This document shows positions 1 through 6,810 of a stretch of DNA of 64,000 nt, piece by piece. The notes beneath the pieces are model-generated. The model saw only the letters and a program-made list of their open reading frames with translations, was not told where the DNA came from and did no database searches. The DNA comes from Anaerocaecibacter muris. Lineage in GTDB: Bacteria; Bacillota; Clostridia; Christensenellales; Pumilibacteraceae. The DNA lies in the NCBI RefSeq assembly GCF_943192945.1, contig NZ_CALPCE010000006.1, positions 62,001 through 126,000 on the forward strand. The letters are read 5' to 3'. A program made the translations under genes and the position numbers. Numbering within the stretch: the first letter of the stretch is position 1; each line of letters starts with the position of its first letter.

Positions 1-2
1 GC

Positions 3-956
3 CCTTGCTTGTTCAAAAACGGCGCGGTGGTCGGGTACTTAAACCCCGACAATTTCGCACAGTTCGAGAACGGTACGGACGCAGATATTGAAAGCGGCGA
101 CGCGGGCGACGTTATGATCGAGATACCGAAGTTTTATTACAAAATCGAGCGCGTCGGAAATTACGTCGAGGTAAAAATCGCAAACGCGCTTATGGCGGGT
201 TTCACCGATTATGCGTTCAGCTACAAAGGCGAGAGCAAGGACAAGTTCTATATCGGCGCATACTTGGGATATAAGGACAGCAACAACAAACTGCGTTCGT
301 TGACCGGCAAAACCGTAACGGGCAATATCACGATCGGCGCGGCGCGAACGGCAGCGCAAGCGAACGGCGCGGGGTATGAGCAACTTTCTTTCAACAAGCT
401 GACCGCGCTACAAGTTTTGTATGTCGTTATGTTCAAAAACTTAAACAGCCAAGCGGCGCTCGGGCAAGGATATACAAGCGCAAGCAATTTCCGCGATACG
501 GGCGCGACCGATGAAAAAGGAATGACATACGGCACGAACACCGCCGCAAGCGCAGATGATACGGTCAAGTTCTTGGGCATCGAGGACTTTTACGGAAACC
601 TTTATCAATGGGTAGACGGTTACGTTTCGGGCAACAATATCGTGCTTGTAGCCGACGGAAATTTCAACGACACCGGCGACGGGTACGAAAGCCACGCACG
701 GCACGGCTCGGTTAGCTATTCGTATATCAAAGACGTGGAGGGCGACAACATATTGGCGTTTACGCCGAAAACGGGCGGTGCAAGCACAACCACTTATTAC
801 GCCGACTACGGCTATATAACCAATTCCGCTTATGTCCCGGTTTTCGGGGGCGGTTATGGCGGTGGCGCGGGTGCGGGCGCGTTCCGGCTGGATTGCAATT
901 GTTCGGCGTCGTATGCGCTTCCGAGTTTCGGCGCGCGCTTGACTTTTTGTGGCTGA
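3..956 (+). CDS. DGR-diversified phage tail/receptor-binding protein (5' partial)
   Basis: This frame is open to the left edge, so the protein is N-terminally incomplete; TTG at 9 is the first possible internal start. The visible 315 or so residues have a middle part (FYGNLYQWVDGY) that recalls the formylglycine-generating-enzyme / C-type lectin fold of DGR target proteins. The last 37 codons are the variable repeat, very rich in Gly and Ala and bounded by conserved Phe and Cys codons. A near copy, the template repeat, lies just downstream and is followed by a DGR-type reverse transcriptase. From family knowledge, such proteins sit at phage tail tips and bind host surface ligands, and the variable residues line the binding face. 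The tail genes that follow support a phage role. The ligand cannot be told from the sequence. Confidence 0.85.
   Translation, partial: PCLFKNGAVVGYLNPDNFAQFENGTDADIESGDAGDVMIEIPKFYYKIERVGNYVEVKIANALMAGFTDYAFSYKGESKDKFYIGAYLGYKDSNNKLRSLTGKTVTGNITIGAARTAAQANGAGYEQLSFNKLTALQVLYVVMFKNLNSQAALGQGYTSASNFRDTGATDEKGMTYGTNTAASADDTVKFLGIEDFYGNLYQWVDGYVSGNNIVLVADGNFNDTGDGYESHARHGSVSYSYIKDVEGDNILAFTPKTGGASTTTYYADYGYITNSAYVPVFGGGYGGGAGAGAFRLDCNCSASYALPSFGARLTFCG
831..941 (+). repeat. DGR variable repeat (VR)
   Basis: The 3' end of the tail-protein gene aligns without gaps to 1014-1124 over 37 codons. By hand count about 26 of about 40 differences fall on adenines of the template copy, most of them in AAY codons (for example AAT read as GTT, GGT, TGT, CTT or TAT here). 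The remaining 14 or so are at non-adenine positions, so this VR is not a fresh product of the present template. The VR ends 15 bases before the stop codon, the usual location. Confidence 0.88.
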
Positions 957-1013
957 TAGCCCGAAAGCGTAAATGTACAACAAACAAATTTTTTAAGGCG
1001 ATGATTAACCGTC

Positions 1014-1124
1014 TATGTTCCGAATTTCGGGGGCAATCGCTCGAATGACACGAATGCAGGAGCGTTCTATTTCAATTGCAACAATTCGACGTCGAATGCG
1101 AATGCGAATATCGGCACACACCTA
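1014..1124 (+). repeat. DGR template repeat (TR)
   Basis: Non-coding copy of the variable repeat, placed between the target gene and the reverse transcriptase. It contains about ten AAT or AAC codons when read in register with the VR, the usual TR signature, since A-to-N change at AAY codons gives wide diversity without stop codons. It would be transcribed as part of the TR-RNA that the reverse transcriptase copies with errors at adenine. Homology to the VR fades abruptly after 1124, just before the RT leader. Confidence 0.85.
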
Positions 1125-1235
1125 CTTTTGATACAAATATTTGGTAAAAATCGCCTTGCCGCTTGGCAAAATAAAATAATCTCAACATTCGAGTTAGTAG
1201 AGAAATCGAAAGCCCGAAGAGGACACAAAAGCTTT

Positions 1236-2300
1236 ATGAAAAGATACGGCAACCTATTTGAGAAAATAGTGGGCATAAACAACATTGTCCGCGCGCATAC
1301 AAACGCGCGAAAGGGCAAGACACATTATAAAGCGGTCAAAATGGTAGACAGCGACGTTTTAGGTTATTGCGTTAAGATACGACAAATGCTAATCGACAAA
1401 ACGTACACGACGTCAAAATACCACATATTCGAGATAGAGGACAGTGGCAAGCGGCGGTCGATCGCCGAGCTTCCTTATTACCCCGACCGCATAATACAAT
1501 GGGCGGTGATGCAAGTAATCGAAGAAATAATTTGCAAGCACCTAATACCGACAACGTATGCGGCGCTACCGCAAAAAGGTACACACGCCGCGCTCAAGAA
1601 GATGCACCAATATATGACCGACGACCCGCGCGGAACGCGCTATTGCTTAAAGCTCGACGTTAAAAAGTTCTTTCCGAATATCGACAAAACAATACTGAAA
1701 TCGCTATTGCGACGAAAGTTCAAAGACAAAGATTTGCTGTGGCTATTGGACGATATAGTTGACAGCTACGACAAAGGAAACCCGAAAGGCATACCGATAG
1801 GAAGCTACACGAGCCAATATTTCGGCAATTTTTATTTGTCGTATTTCGACCATTGGACGAAAGAGCAAAAGCGCATCAAGTATTATTTGCGGTATATGGA
1901 CGACATCGTTATTTTGAGCGACAGCAAAGAGTATCTACATAATTTGCGGCGCGAAATTTTCGAGTATTTGGCGGTCAACCTAAATCTTACCGTCAAAGAG
2001 AATTGGCAAGTGTTTCCGTCAACCGTGCGCGGCATAGATTTTGTCGGTTATCGCTGTTTCGGCAAATACACGCTTTTGCACACAAGCACGAAAAAGAATT
2101 TGTGCATAAAGACGAAAAAGTTACAGCGAAAGAAAAATCAAGGCAAGCCGCTTACAAAGTCCGAGCAAAGCACGGTCGGATCGTATAGCGGTATCTTGAA
2201 ATGGTGCGACAGCGCACGACTTAAAGACAAAACAATCAATAAATTTTTGGGAGGTCAAAATGGCAATAGTAAGAGGCTCGCAAGAGCAGAGGCCGCTTGA
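1236..2300 (+). CDS. Diversity-generating retroelement reverse transcriptase
   Basis: Predicted 354 residues from ATG 1236, which gives the typical DGR start MKRYGNLFEKI; the frame stays open upstream to a TTG at 1128, inside the repeat tail. A GAGGA lies about 13 bases upstream. The catalytic YMDD is at residues 220-223. Around residues 186-194 is IPIGSYTSQ, the DGR-specific version of RT motif 4, where retroviral and group II enzymes carry a QG-type motif. The enzyme is expected to copy TR RNA into adenine-mutagenised cDNA that replaces the VR. No accessory Avd gene lies between target and RT, and none of the small proteins downstream resembles one. The 3' end overlaps the next gene by 41 bases. 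Confidence 0.93.
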   Translation: MKRYGNLFEKIVGINNIVRAHTNARKGKTHYKAVKMVDSDVLGYCVKIRQMLIDKTYTTSKYHIFEIEDSGKRRSIAELPYYPDRIIQWAVMQVIEEIICKHLIPTTYAALPQKGTHAALKKMHQYMTDDPRGTRYCLKLDVKKFFPNIDKTILKSLLRRKFKDKDLLWLLDDIVDSYDKGNPKGIPIGSYTSQYFGNFYLSYFDHWTKEQKRIKYYLRYMDDIVILSDSKEYLHNLRREIFEYLAVNLNLTVKENWQVFPSTVRGIDFVGYRCFGKYTLLHTSTKKNLCIKTKKLQRKKNQGKPLTKSEQSTVGSYSGILKWCDSARLKDKTINKFLGGQNGNSKRLARAEAA

Positions 2301-2511
2301 TTTGGAATTCGGCAAAACCACCGTCTACGAGCGCAAAAACATTCGGCGCATAGACGAGCCGGACACCGACGAGCGGCGCGGCTTTCACGGTTGGGAGTAC
2401 GACGAAACGCAGTACACCATAGCCGAATGGCACAAGCAAGACAGTATCAACAATAAGCTCGCAATAGCCGAGCTTGCCGCGCTGATAGCGGGAGGGGGCA
2501 ACAATGGTTAA
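2260..2511 (+). CDS. Small phage tail-region protein of unknown function
   Basis: 83 residues, charged and soluble, starting at ATG 2260 behind a clear GGGAGG. It overlaps the end of the RT gene by 41 bases and overlaps the next small gene by 8 bases, so the three are probably translated together. I do not recognise a named domain. Its place directly before an XkdX-like gene is the place where Firmicute tail modules keep small accessory proteins, so a tail or baseplate accessory role is inferred from position only. Confidence 0.6.
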   Translation: MAIVRGSQEQRPLDLEFGKTTVYERKNIRRIDEPDTDERRGFHGWEYDETQYTIAEWHKQDSINNKLAIAELAALIAGGGNNG

Positions 2512-2605
2512 GATATACGTTGACCTTATACGCGCCGAAAAAATGACGCTCGACGAGGTGCCGCAAAAATGGCGCGAGGCCGTAGCCGCCGCATTGGAGG
2601 AATAA
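2504..2605 (+). CDS. XkdX-family short phage protein
   Basis: 33 residues, starting MVKIYVDLIRA with a later VPQKWREAV segment. This is the pattern of the XkdX family, 30-60 residue proteins found next to tail-fibre genes in PBSX-like prophages. GGAGGGGG lies about 6 bases before the ATG. It overlaps the preceding stop by 8 bases and ends 3 bases before the next start, giving tight coupling inside the tail module. The function of the family is unknown. The gene is short enough to be missed by length-based calling. Confidence 0.75.
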   Translation: MVKIYVDLIRAEKMTLDEVPQKWREAVAAALEE

Positions 2606-2608
2606 GCC

Positions 2609-3262
2609 ATGCGATACGAGCTAATAGCCAATTCCGACGTCGGCGTTATAATCGATCCGACACCCATATTACGCGATATAAAAGACACGTTCGCCGTGTC
2701 TTTTGTTTTGCCTGACGCTGGCGTGTACATTGCGCTGTTCCGTGACGAGGTCGGCGTGGAATACCGGGCGACGATAGCGGACGGTGCGGCGAAAGTGCCG
2801 AAGCAGCTACTCGCAAAAGAGCAGCGCATCGGGCTGACGGTTTGCAAGATATACGACGACAAGATACTGCATTCGTGGGTTTGCCAAACGCTCAAGGTCG
2901 GCACGTTCCTATCGCTACGCAAGACCCAATGGCAAATCACGGCGGGCGTGGACGACAAAGAGCTGTACGCGCGGCTCGCGGAAATAGAGAGAGCCAACGC
3001 GAAAGAGCGCGCCGAGTACGAGGCGCTGCTTGCCGCTTTTGAAACGCTACAAGCCGAATTTGACAGCTACAAGGAAGCAAGCGCGCAAGCCGAGCGAGAA
3101 CACGCCGAGCGGCATTCCGAGCTAACAAAGGCGCTTGCAAGCGTTATAGAAGCAAATCAGACGCTCGCAACCAAGTACAACGAAGCAATAGAAACAATCA
3201 ACAGCCACTCCGGGCGAATAACCGCGCTCGAAAAAAACTACGACCCGACGGTTATCGGGTAA
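2609..3262 (+). CDS. Phage tail/baseplate protein with C-terminal coiled coil
   Basis: 217 residues. The first 110 or so are beta-rich and contain two hydrophobic strand-like segments, as in the N-terminal domain of BppU-like upper-baseplate or tail-fibre attachment proteins. Residues from about 115 to 205 are a charged heptad-like stretch rich in Glu, Ala and Lys, strongly suggesting a coiled coil that trimerises. It follows the XkdX-like gene by 3 bases. The structural role is inferred from architecture and neighbours; no enzyme motif is seen. Confidence 0.6.
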   Translation: MRYELIANSDVGVIIDPTPILRDIKDTFAVSFVLPDAGVYIALFRDEVGVEYRATIADGAAKVPKQLLAKEQRIGLTVCKIYDDKILHSWVCQTLKVGTFLSLRKTQWQITAGVDDKELYARLAEIERANAKERAEYEALLAAFETLQAEFDSYKEASAQAEREHAERHSELTKALASVIEANQTLATKYNEAIETINSHSGRITALEKNYDPTVIG

Positions 3263-3280
3263 TCTTTGGAGGTATAAACA

Positions 3281-3820
3281 ATGGACTATGTATGGGAAAT
3301 AATACAGCCGTATGTTGCGGCTATACTCGCCGCGCTCGGAAGCGGCGGCATCATAACGCTAATCGTTCGGGCGTTTACGAACAAGATGCTTAAAAAGAAT
3401 TTTACGTTGCTCGACGGTACATACAACGTAGACACATTCAGTCAACGCGTCGCCGAAAGGTTGGCGGGCAAAACGCTGAATATCGACGTAACGGCGGTTA
3501 CGGAGAAATCGCTCAAAAAGACCGCCCAAGCGTTAGATAAGCGCATCGAAAAAGTAGAGGACGCGGTCGGCGCGGTCGCGCCCATTTTGATAGCGATTGC
3601 AAAAGCGCAAATCAAACTTAAAGCATTGAGCGATGCCGAACGTGGCGAGCTTGCAAGCGCGATAAACCTACTCGAAAAGGGCTACAAGCCGCCCGAAGCC
3701 GAAGAGATAATGACCGTTCAGCTTACGCCGATAGAATTAAACCAAGAGCCGATCGAGATAGGCGAAGAGCCGACCGACACGGACGGCGGCGTGAATTTCG
3801 GAGGGCTTGACGCAAAATGA
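3281..3820 (+). CDS. Phage membrane-anchored protein, possibly lysis/holin-related
   Basis: 179 residues behind GGAGG. One N-terminal membrane segment (about residues 10-30, Ala/Gly/Ile-rich) is followed by a long charged, probably helical soluble part and a Glu/Pro-rich acidic tail. It has a 4-base ATGA overlap with the next membrane-protein gene. The location after the tail genes is where holins and their relatives lie, but a single anchor with a large soluble part is not a classical holin. The function is left open. Confidence 0.5.
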   Translation: MDYVWEIIQPYVAAILAALGSGGIITLIVRAFTNKMLKKNFTLLDGTYNVDTFSQRVAERLAGKTLNIDVTAVTEKSLKKTAQALDKRIEKVEDAVGAVAPILIAIAKAQIKLKALSDAERGELASAINLLEKGYKPPEAEEIMTVQLTPIELNQEPIEIGEEPTDTDGGVNFGGLDAK

Positions 3821-4332
3821 AAATGACGAAGAAACGGCTCGCGTTCTTCCTTTTGCATTTGCTGTTTTCGGCGGTCGTTCCGATCGTGCTTGTAATAGTA
3901 CGATACAGCACGATAACGAACACGAAAGCGGCGATCGGCTTCAAAATATCTATAACCGGCATCTTGCTTCTGATATTCATTTTTTGGGTAATAAAAAAGC
4001 TGTTCATAGATAGAAAGCTAACCGACCTTAAAGCGCAAGGAAATATAATGCTTGCCGATCTAAAAACAAAACAAGACCCTGCCGAGATTGCCGCGATAGA
4101 AAAAGAGCTGAAGAAGATAAAAACAGCCGAAGCGCTGTTCGGCTCGATAATACCGCTGCTGTTTATTGTGGCGGCGGTAATCGCGTTCAAAGCCCTTGAA
4201 GCGCAGCTCGTAACGCTATCGGCGACGCTCGGCTATATCGGCATCAGCTACGGCGTGGGGCTTGTATTCAACGTACTATATTCGCGCGAGATCCACGCGA
4301 AGAACGGAGGGACCGACAATGGCGACAAGTGA
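3817..4332 (+). CDS. Polytopic membrane protein in prophage
   Basis: 171 residues with four hydrophobic segments (around residues 7-30, 36-60, 108-130 and 135-160) and a charged Lys/Glu-rich segment between the second and third. It shares ATGA with the preceding gene and overlaps the following gene by 14 bases, so three membrane proteins are translated as one block. I do not recognise the family. A role in lysis or superinfection immunity would fit the position but is not shown. Confidence 0.5.
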   Translation: MKMTKKRLAFFLLHLLFSAVVPIVLVIVRYSTITNTKAAIGFKISITGILLLIFIFWVIKKLFIDRKLTDLKAQGNIMLADLKTKQDPAEIAAIEKELKKIKTAEALFGSIIPLLFIVAAVIAFKALEAQLVTLSATLGYIGISYGVGLVFNVLYSREIHAKNGGTDNGDK

Positions 4333-5239
4333 AAAAGAGAGTATGGGAAAGCTCCGCGATCTTAAAAACAAATTCAATTATCGGCAATTTTTTATGGTTG
4401 CCGTTTTGCTATTTTCGACCGTTGCCGATATTTTGATAGATTACGTTCATGCGGGCTTCAATCCGGCGATATTCAAAGACCCGTCGTATTGGATTATGCT
4501 CGCGCTAACGGGCTTGTCAATAATTTTGGTAACGCTTTCGGTGCGCGACTTCTTCCGAGAAAAAGAGCTACGCGAGAACACCGAAGTTGTTGAAACGCAA
4601 AAAAAGCTCGATATTGCACACGCCGAGCTTATGCGGCTTGACTTAACAACGAGCTTTGAAGATTACGTGAACACCGAAAACGCCGTGCGCAAACTAAAAG
4701 CATACCGGGCGTACATACAATTCAAGCTCTCCAAAATAACAAAAGACAAGTCGCGAGCCAAGTGGCAAAAGCTACTCGACCAAGCCGAAACCGATATCGA
4801 GTTTTTACCGGTTCGCGGCAACACAATAAAGTTGTCGAGGACGCGCCACATAAAGTACAACCGCATTCGCATAGCGACGATATTCAGCAGAGCGGAGCGG
4901 ACGAACAGCGACGACGAGAATATGGAAACGAACGAACAAGCGCATATCGGCAATCTTGTATTCAGAAAGCTATTTATGCTTTTTTCGTTTTCGATCGCGT
5001 TTAGTACGCTATTCTTTGAGCCGAATGCTTTTGCGGTTGCAATTTTGGTAAACACGTTTACAAAGCTATTCCGTACAGCAATGAGCGTATATCTCGGCGC
5101 GAGCGACGGGCAGTCTTTCGTGCGCGGCACGCTGCTATCGAAAATGAAGCTGCGGCTTGACTTTGTACAAAAATTTCTCGAAAAAGAGAAGAAAGAGCGC
5201 TGCGTCGCAGCGGCGAACACAGCAAAAGCGGTTGAGTAA
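4319..5239 (+). CDS. Membrane protein with central helical domain, prophage
   Basis: 306 residues from ATG 4319, chosen because GGAGGG precedes it; the frame is open from 4262 but has no ribosome site there. Hydrophobic segments lie near residues 20-40, 55-75 and 220-260, separated by a long charged helical domain (about 80-200). This is the last gene of the late prophage block, since a strong terminator overlaps its stop codon. The family is not recognised. Confidence 0.5.
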   Translation: MATSEKESMGKLRDLKNKFNYRQFFMVAVLLFSTVADILIDYVHAGFNPAIFKDPSYWIMLALTGLSIILVTLSVRDFFREKELRENTEVVETQKKLDIAHAELMRLDLTTSFEDYVNTENAVRKLKAYRAYIQFKLSKITKDKSRAKWQKLLDQAETDIEFLPVRGNTIKLSRTRHIKYNRIRIATIFSRAERTNSDDENMETNEQAHIGNLVFRKLFMLFSFSIAFSTLFFEPNAFAVAILVNTFTKLFRTAMSVYLGASDGQSFVRGTLLSKMKLRLDFVQKFLEKEKKERCVAAANTAKAVE

Positions 5240-5256
5240 TCAGCCGCTTTTTTCTT
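5224..5256 (+). terminator. Rho-independent terminator of the late prophage block
   Basis: AAAAGCGG pairs with CCGCTTTT, with a short TGA/TCA inner stem, followed by TTTCTTTTT. The left arm lies inside the last codons of the membrane-protein gene. Confidence 0.8.
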
Positions 5257-5264
5257 TTTGCCTA

Positions 5265-5294
5265 TTGACAAATATCACGGGGGCGTGATATAAT
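5265..5294 (+). promoter_or_regulatory. Sigma-A promoter with a palindromic operator in the spacer
   Basis: TTGACA (5265-5270) and TATAAT (5289-5294) are 18 bases apart. The spacer and -10 carry a perfect inverted repeat, ATATCACG (5272-5279) and CGTGATAT (5284-5291), around GGGG. A protein bound here would block polymerase. The first gene downstream encodes a ribbon-helix-helix protein, so autoregulation is the simplest reading. Confidence 0.85.
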
Positions 5295-5318
5295 TGCGAC
5301 ACGGAGGAAAGACAACCA

Positions 5319-5504
5319 ATGAGAACCGAAGCACAAAAAGCCGCCGACCGCAAATACCGCGAAACGCACAAGCACGACAGCGTGAAGTGGGGTACGCGAC
5401 TAAAACCGGAAGAAGCCGCCGCCTACGACGCGATACTGCAACAGCATAATATGAGCCGCGCGGACTTCATACGGCGAGCGTTTGAAGAATTGCAAGGGCG
5501 GTGA
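5319..5504 (+). CDS. Ribbon-helix-helix (Arc/CopG-like) DNA-binding protein
   Basis: 61 residues, behind CGGAGGAAAG. A basic N-terminal segment is followed by a short strand with alternating residues (SVKWGTRLK) and two helices, the second containing MSRADFIRRAFEE. This is the ribbon-helix-helix layout in which the strand inserts into the DNA major groove as a dimer. It is the first gene after a promoter with a perfect palindromic operator, and the transposase gene starts 4 bases after its stop. It probably represses itself and the recombinase; that regulatory link is inference. Confidence 0.75.
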   Translation: MRTEAQKAADRKYRETHKHDSVKWGTRLKPEEAAAYDAILQQHNMSRADFIRRAFEELQGR

Positions 5505-5508
5505 AGAT

Positions 5509-6522
5509 ATGAAGGGGGTCAAGTTCACAGCAAGAGAGAAGAAGCGCATACTTGATATGTGGCTCGTAGAGCATAAGCATTGGCTATACGTTTGCCGCAA
5601 AGAAAAGTGTACGCGCGTTAGCCTTTGGCGGTGGAAAAAGCTATATGACGGTACGCTCGAAAGTTTGGAGAACAAATCGAGCCGACCGAAAACGCCACAC
5701 CCGAACAGCCAAACGGAAGAAGAAAAGCGCGAGATACAGCAAGTAATGGACGATAACCCGACAATGGGTTATACCGAGCTGTACGGAGAGTTGCGGGCAA
5801 AGTACGCATATTCGCGGCACTATATGACTATGTACAAATACATACGCAAGCAATGCTTACGCCCGGCAGAAGTATACGAACAGTATCAGCCGCAGCCCTA
5901 CGACACGCCGGAGATGCTCGGGCAAAAATGGCAGCTCGACGTGAAGTTCGTGCCGCTTGAATGCGGACGGGGAATATTCCGGACGGAGCGGTGCTTCCAA
6001 TACACAATGATAGACGAGGCGACGCGCGAGCGGTTTATATACGCATACAAAGAGCATAGCGGCTTCTCAACCGTTGACTTTATAAAGCGGGCGGTCGTAT
6101 ATTTCGGCTACGCGCCGATTGAAATTCAAACCGACAACGGAACAGAGTTCACGAACCCGAAAGGAACGGGCGAGGGAAAGGTTCACGTTGCCGACCAAAT
6201 TATGAACCGGCTCGGCATAAAGCATCAGCTTATAAGACCGTACACGCCGCGACACAACGGCAAGGTGGAACGATCGCACCGAACCGACCAAGAGCGATTT
6301 TATAATTACTTGACGTTCTCGACCTTTGAAGAGCTGCAAGACAAAATGCGCGAATGGCTAAACCGCTATAATCGCAAGCCGCATACGGCGCTCCGCGACC
6401 GCAACGGCAAAATGGCGATGCAAAGCCCGCTCGATAAACGCGCCGAGCTTTTGCAAATGCTCAAAGAGGGTGCGATTAGCGGCAAAGTGCGATTTGTAAA
6501 GAATTCCGATCGCGCGGCTTAA
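5509..6522 (+). CDS. DDE integrase/transposase (rve core)
   Basis: 337 residues from ATG 5509, which follows a GGGCGGTGAAG site. The N-terminal 60 residues form a helix-turn-helix with YVCRKEKCTRVSLWRWKK. The catalytic core shows the three acidic residues in order: Asp in WQLDVKF, Asp in IQTDNGTEF, and Glu in HNGKVERSH. This is the IS481/IS3-like integrase core architecture. No flanking insertion-sequence ends were found by eye, and it shares a promoter with a phage-style repressor. It may therefore be the prophage's own transposition enzyme rather than a passenger IS, though either is possible. Confidence 0.85.
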   Translation: MKGVKFTAREKKRILDMWLVEHKHWLYVCRKEKCTRVSLWRWKKLYDGTLESLENKSSRPKTPHPNSQTEEEKREIQQVMDDNPTMGYTELYGELRAKYAYSRHYMTMYKYIRKQCLRPAEVYEQYQPQPYDTPEMLGQKWQLDVKFVPLECGRGIFRTERCFQYTMIDEATRERFIYAYKEHSGFSTVDFIKRAVVYFGYAPIEIQTDNGTEFTNPKGTGEGKVHVADQIMNRLGIKHQLIRPYTPRHNGKVERSHRTDQERFYNYLTFSTFEELQDKMREWLNRYNRKPHTALRDRNGKMAMQSPLDKRAELLQMLKEGAISGKVRFVKNSDRAA

Positions 6523-6546
6523 CAACAGCAACCGGCGGCGCGCGCC

Positions 6547-6575
6547 GCCCTTGCTTGCAAGCAAGGGCGCTTTTG
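6547..6575 (+). terminator. Terminator after the recombinase gene
   Basis: A perfect 22-base palindrome (6547-6568, arms GCCCTTGCTTG and CAAGCAAGGGC) is followed by GCTTTTG. It closes the repressor-recombinase transcript and lies near the probable right edge of the prophage. Confidence 0.65.
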
Positions 6576-6600
6576 CCACGTCCGAAAACAGCGGAAACGG

Positions 6601-6629
6601 TTGACCGATACACCGAAATATGGTATGAT
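6601..6629 (+). promoter_or_regulatory. Promoter far upstream of ftsH
   Basis: TTGACC (6601-6606), a 17-base spacer and TATGAT (6624-6629). It would give a roughly 175-base ftsH leader, or read a short RNA that includes the GGCGG/CCGCC hairpin at 6650-6666. Confidence 0.5.
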
Positions 6630-6667
6630 AGGCGAGAACAACGGCAAAAGGCGGGGCAAAACCGCCA

Positions 6668-6760
6668 TTCTAAAATATTTCTAAAAATTTTCTAAAAAAA
6701 TATGAAAAAGTATGCTAAAAACGCTTGACTAATTTGCAGGTACGGTGCAAAAAACGCTTG
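6668..6760 (+). repeat. Helically phased short repeats in the ftsH upstream region
   Basis: TTCTAAAA occurs at 6668, 6679 and 6690, exactly 11 bases apart. AAAAACGCTTG occurs at 6717-6727 and again at 6750-6760, 33 bases apart, the second overlapping the ftsH -35. Such phasing suggests a protein-binding or bent-DNA element. Confidence 0.5.
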
Positions 6761-6786
6761 TACAATTCCCGCAAACGTGTTATACT
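6758..6786 (+). promoter_or_regulatory. ftsH proximal promoter
   Basis: TTGTAC (6758-6763), a 17-base spacer and TATACT (6781-6786), 24 bases before the ftsH start. Confidence 0.75.
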
Positions 6787-6810
6787 ATTCAATAATGCGG
6801 AGGAATCCAG

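Noticed and set aside
1-11. GCCCTTGCTTG at the window start, also found in the terminator at 6547
   Set aside because: Only 11 bases, and inside a coding frame at the first site. It does not extend, so chance is more likely than element ends.
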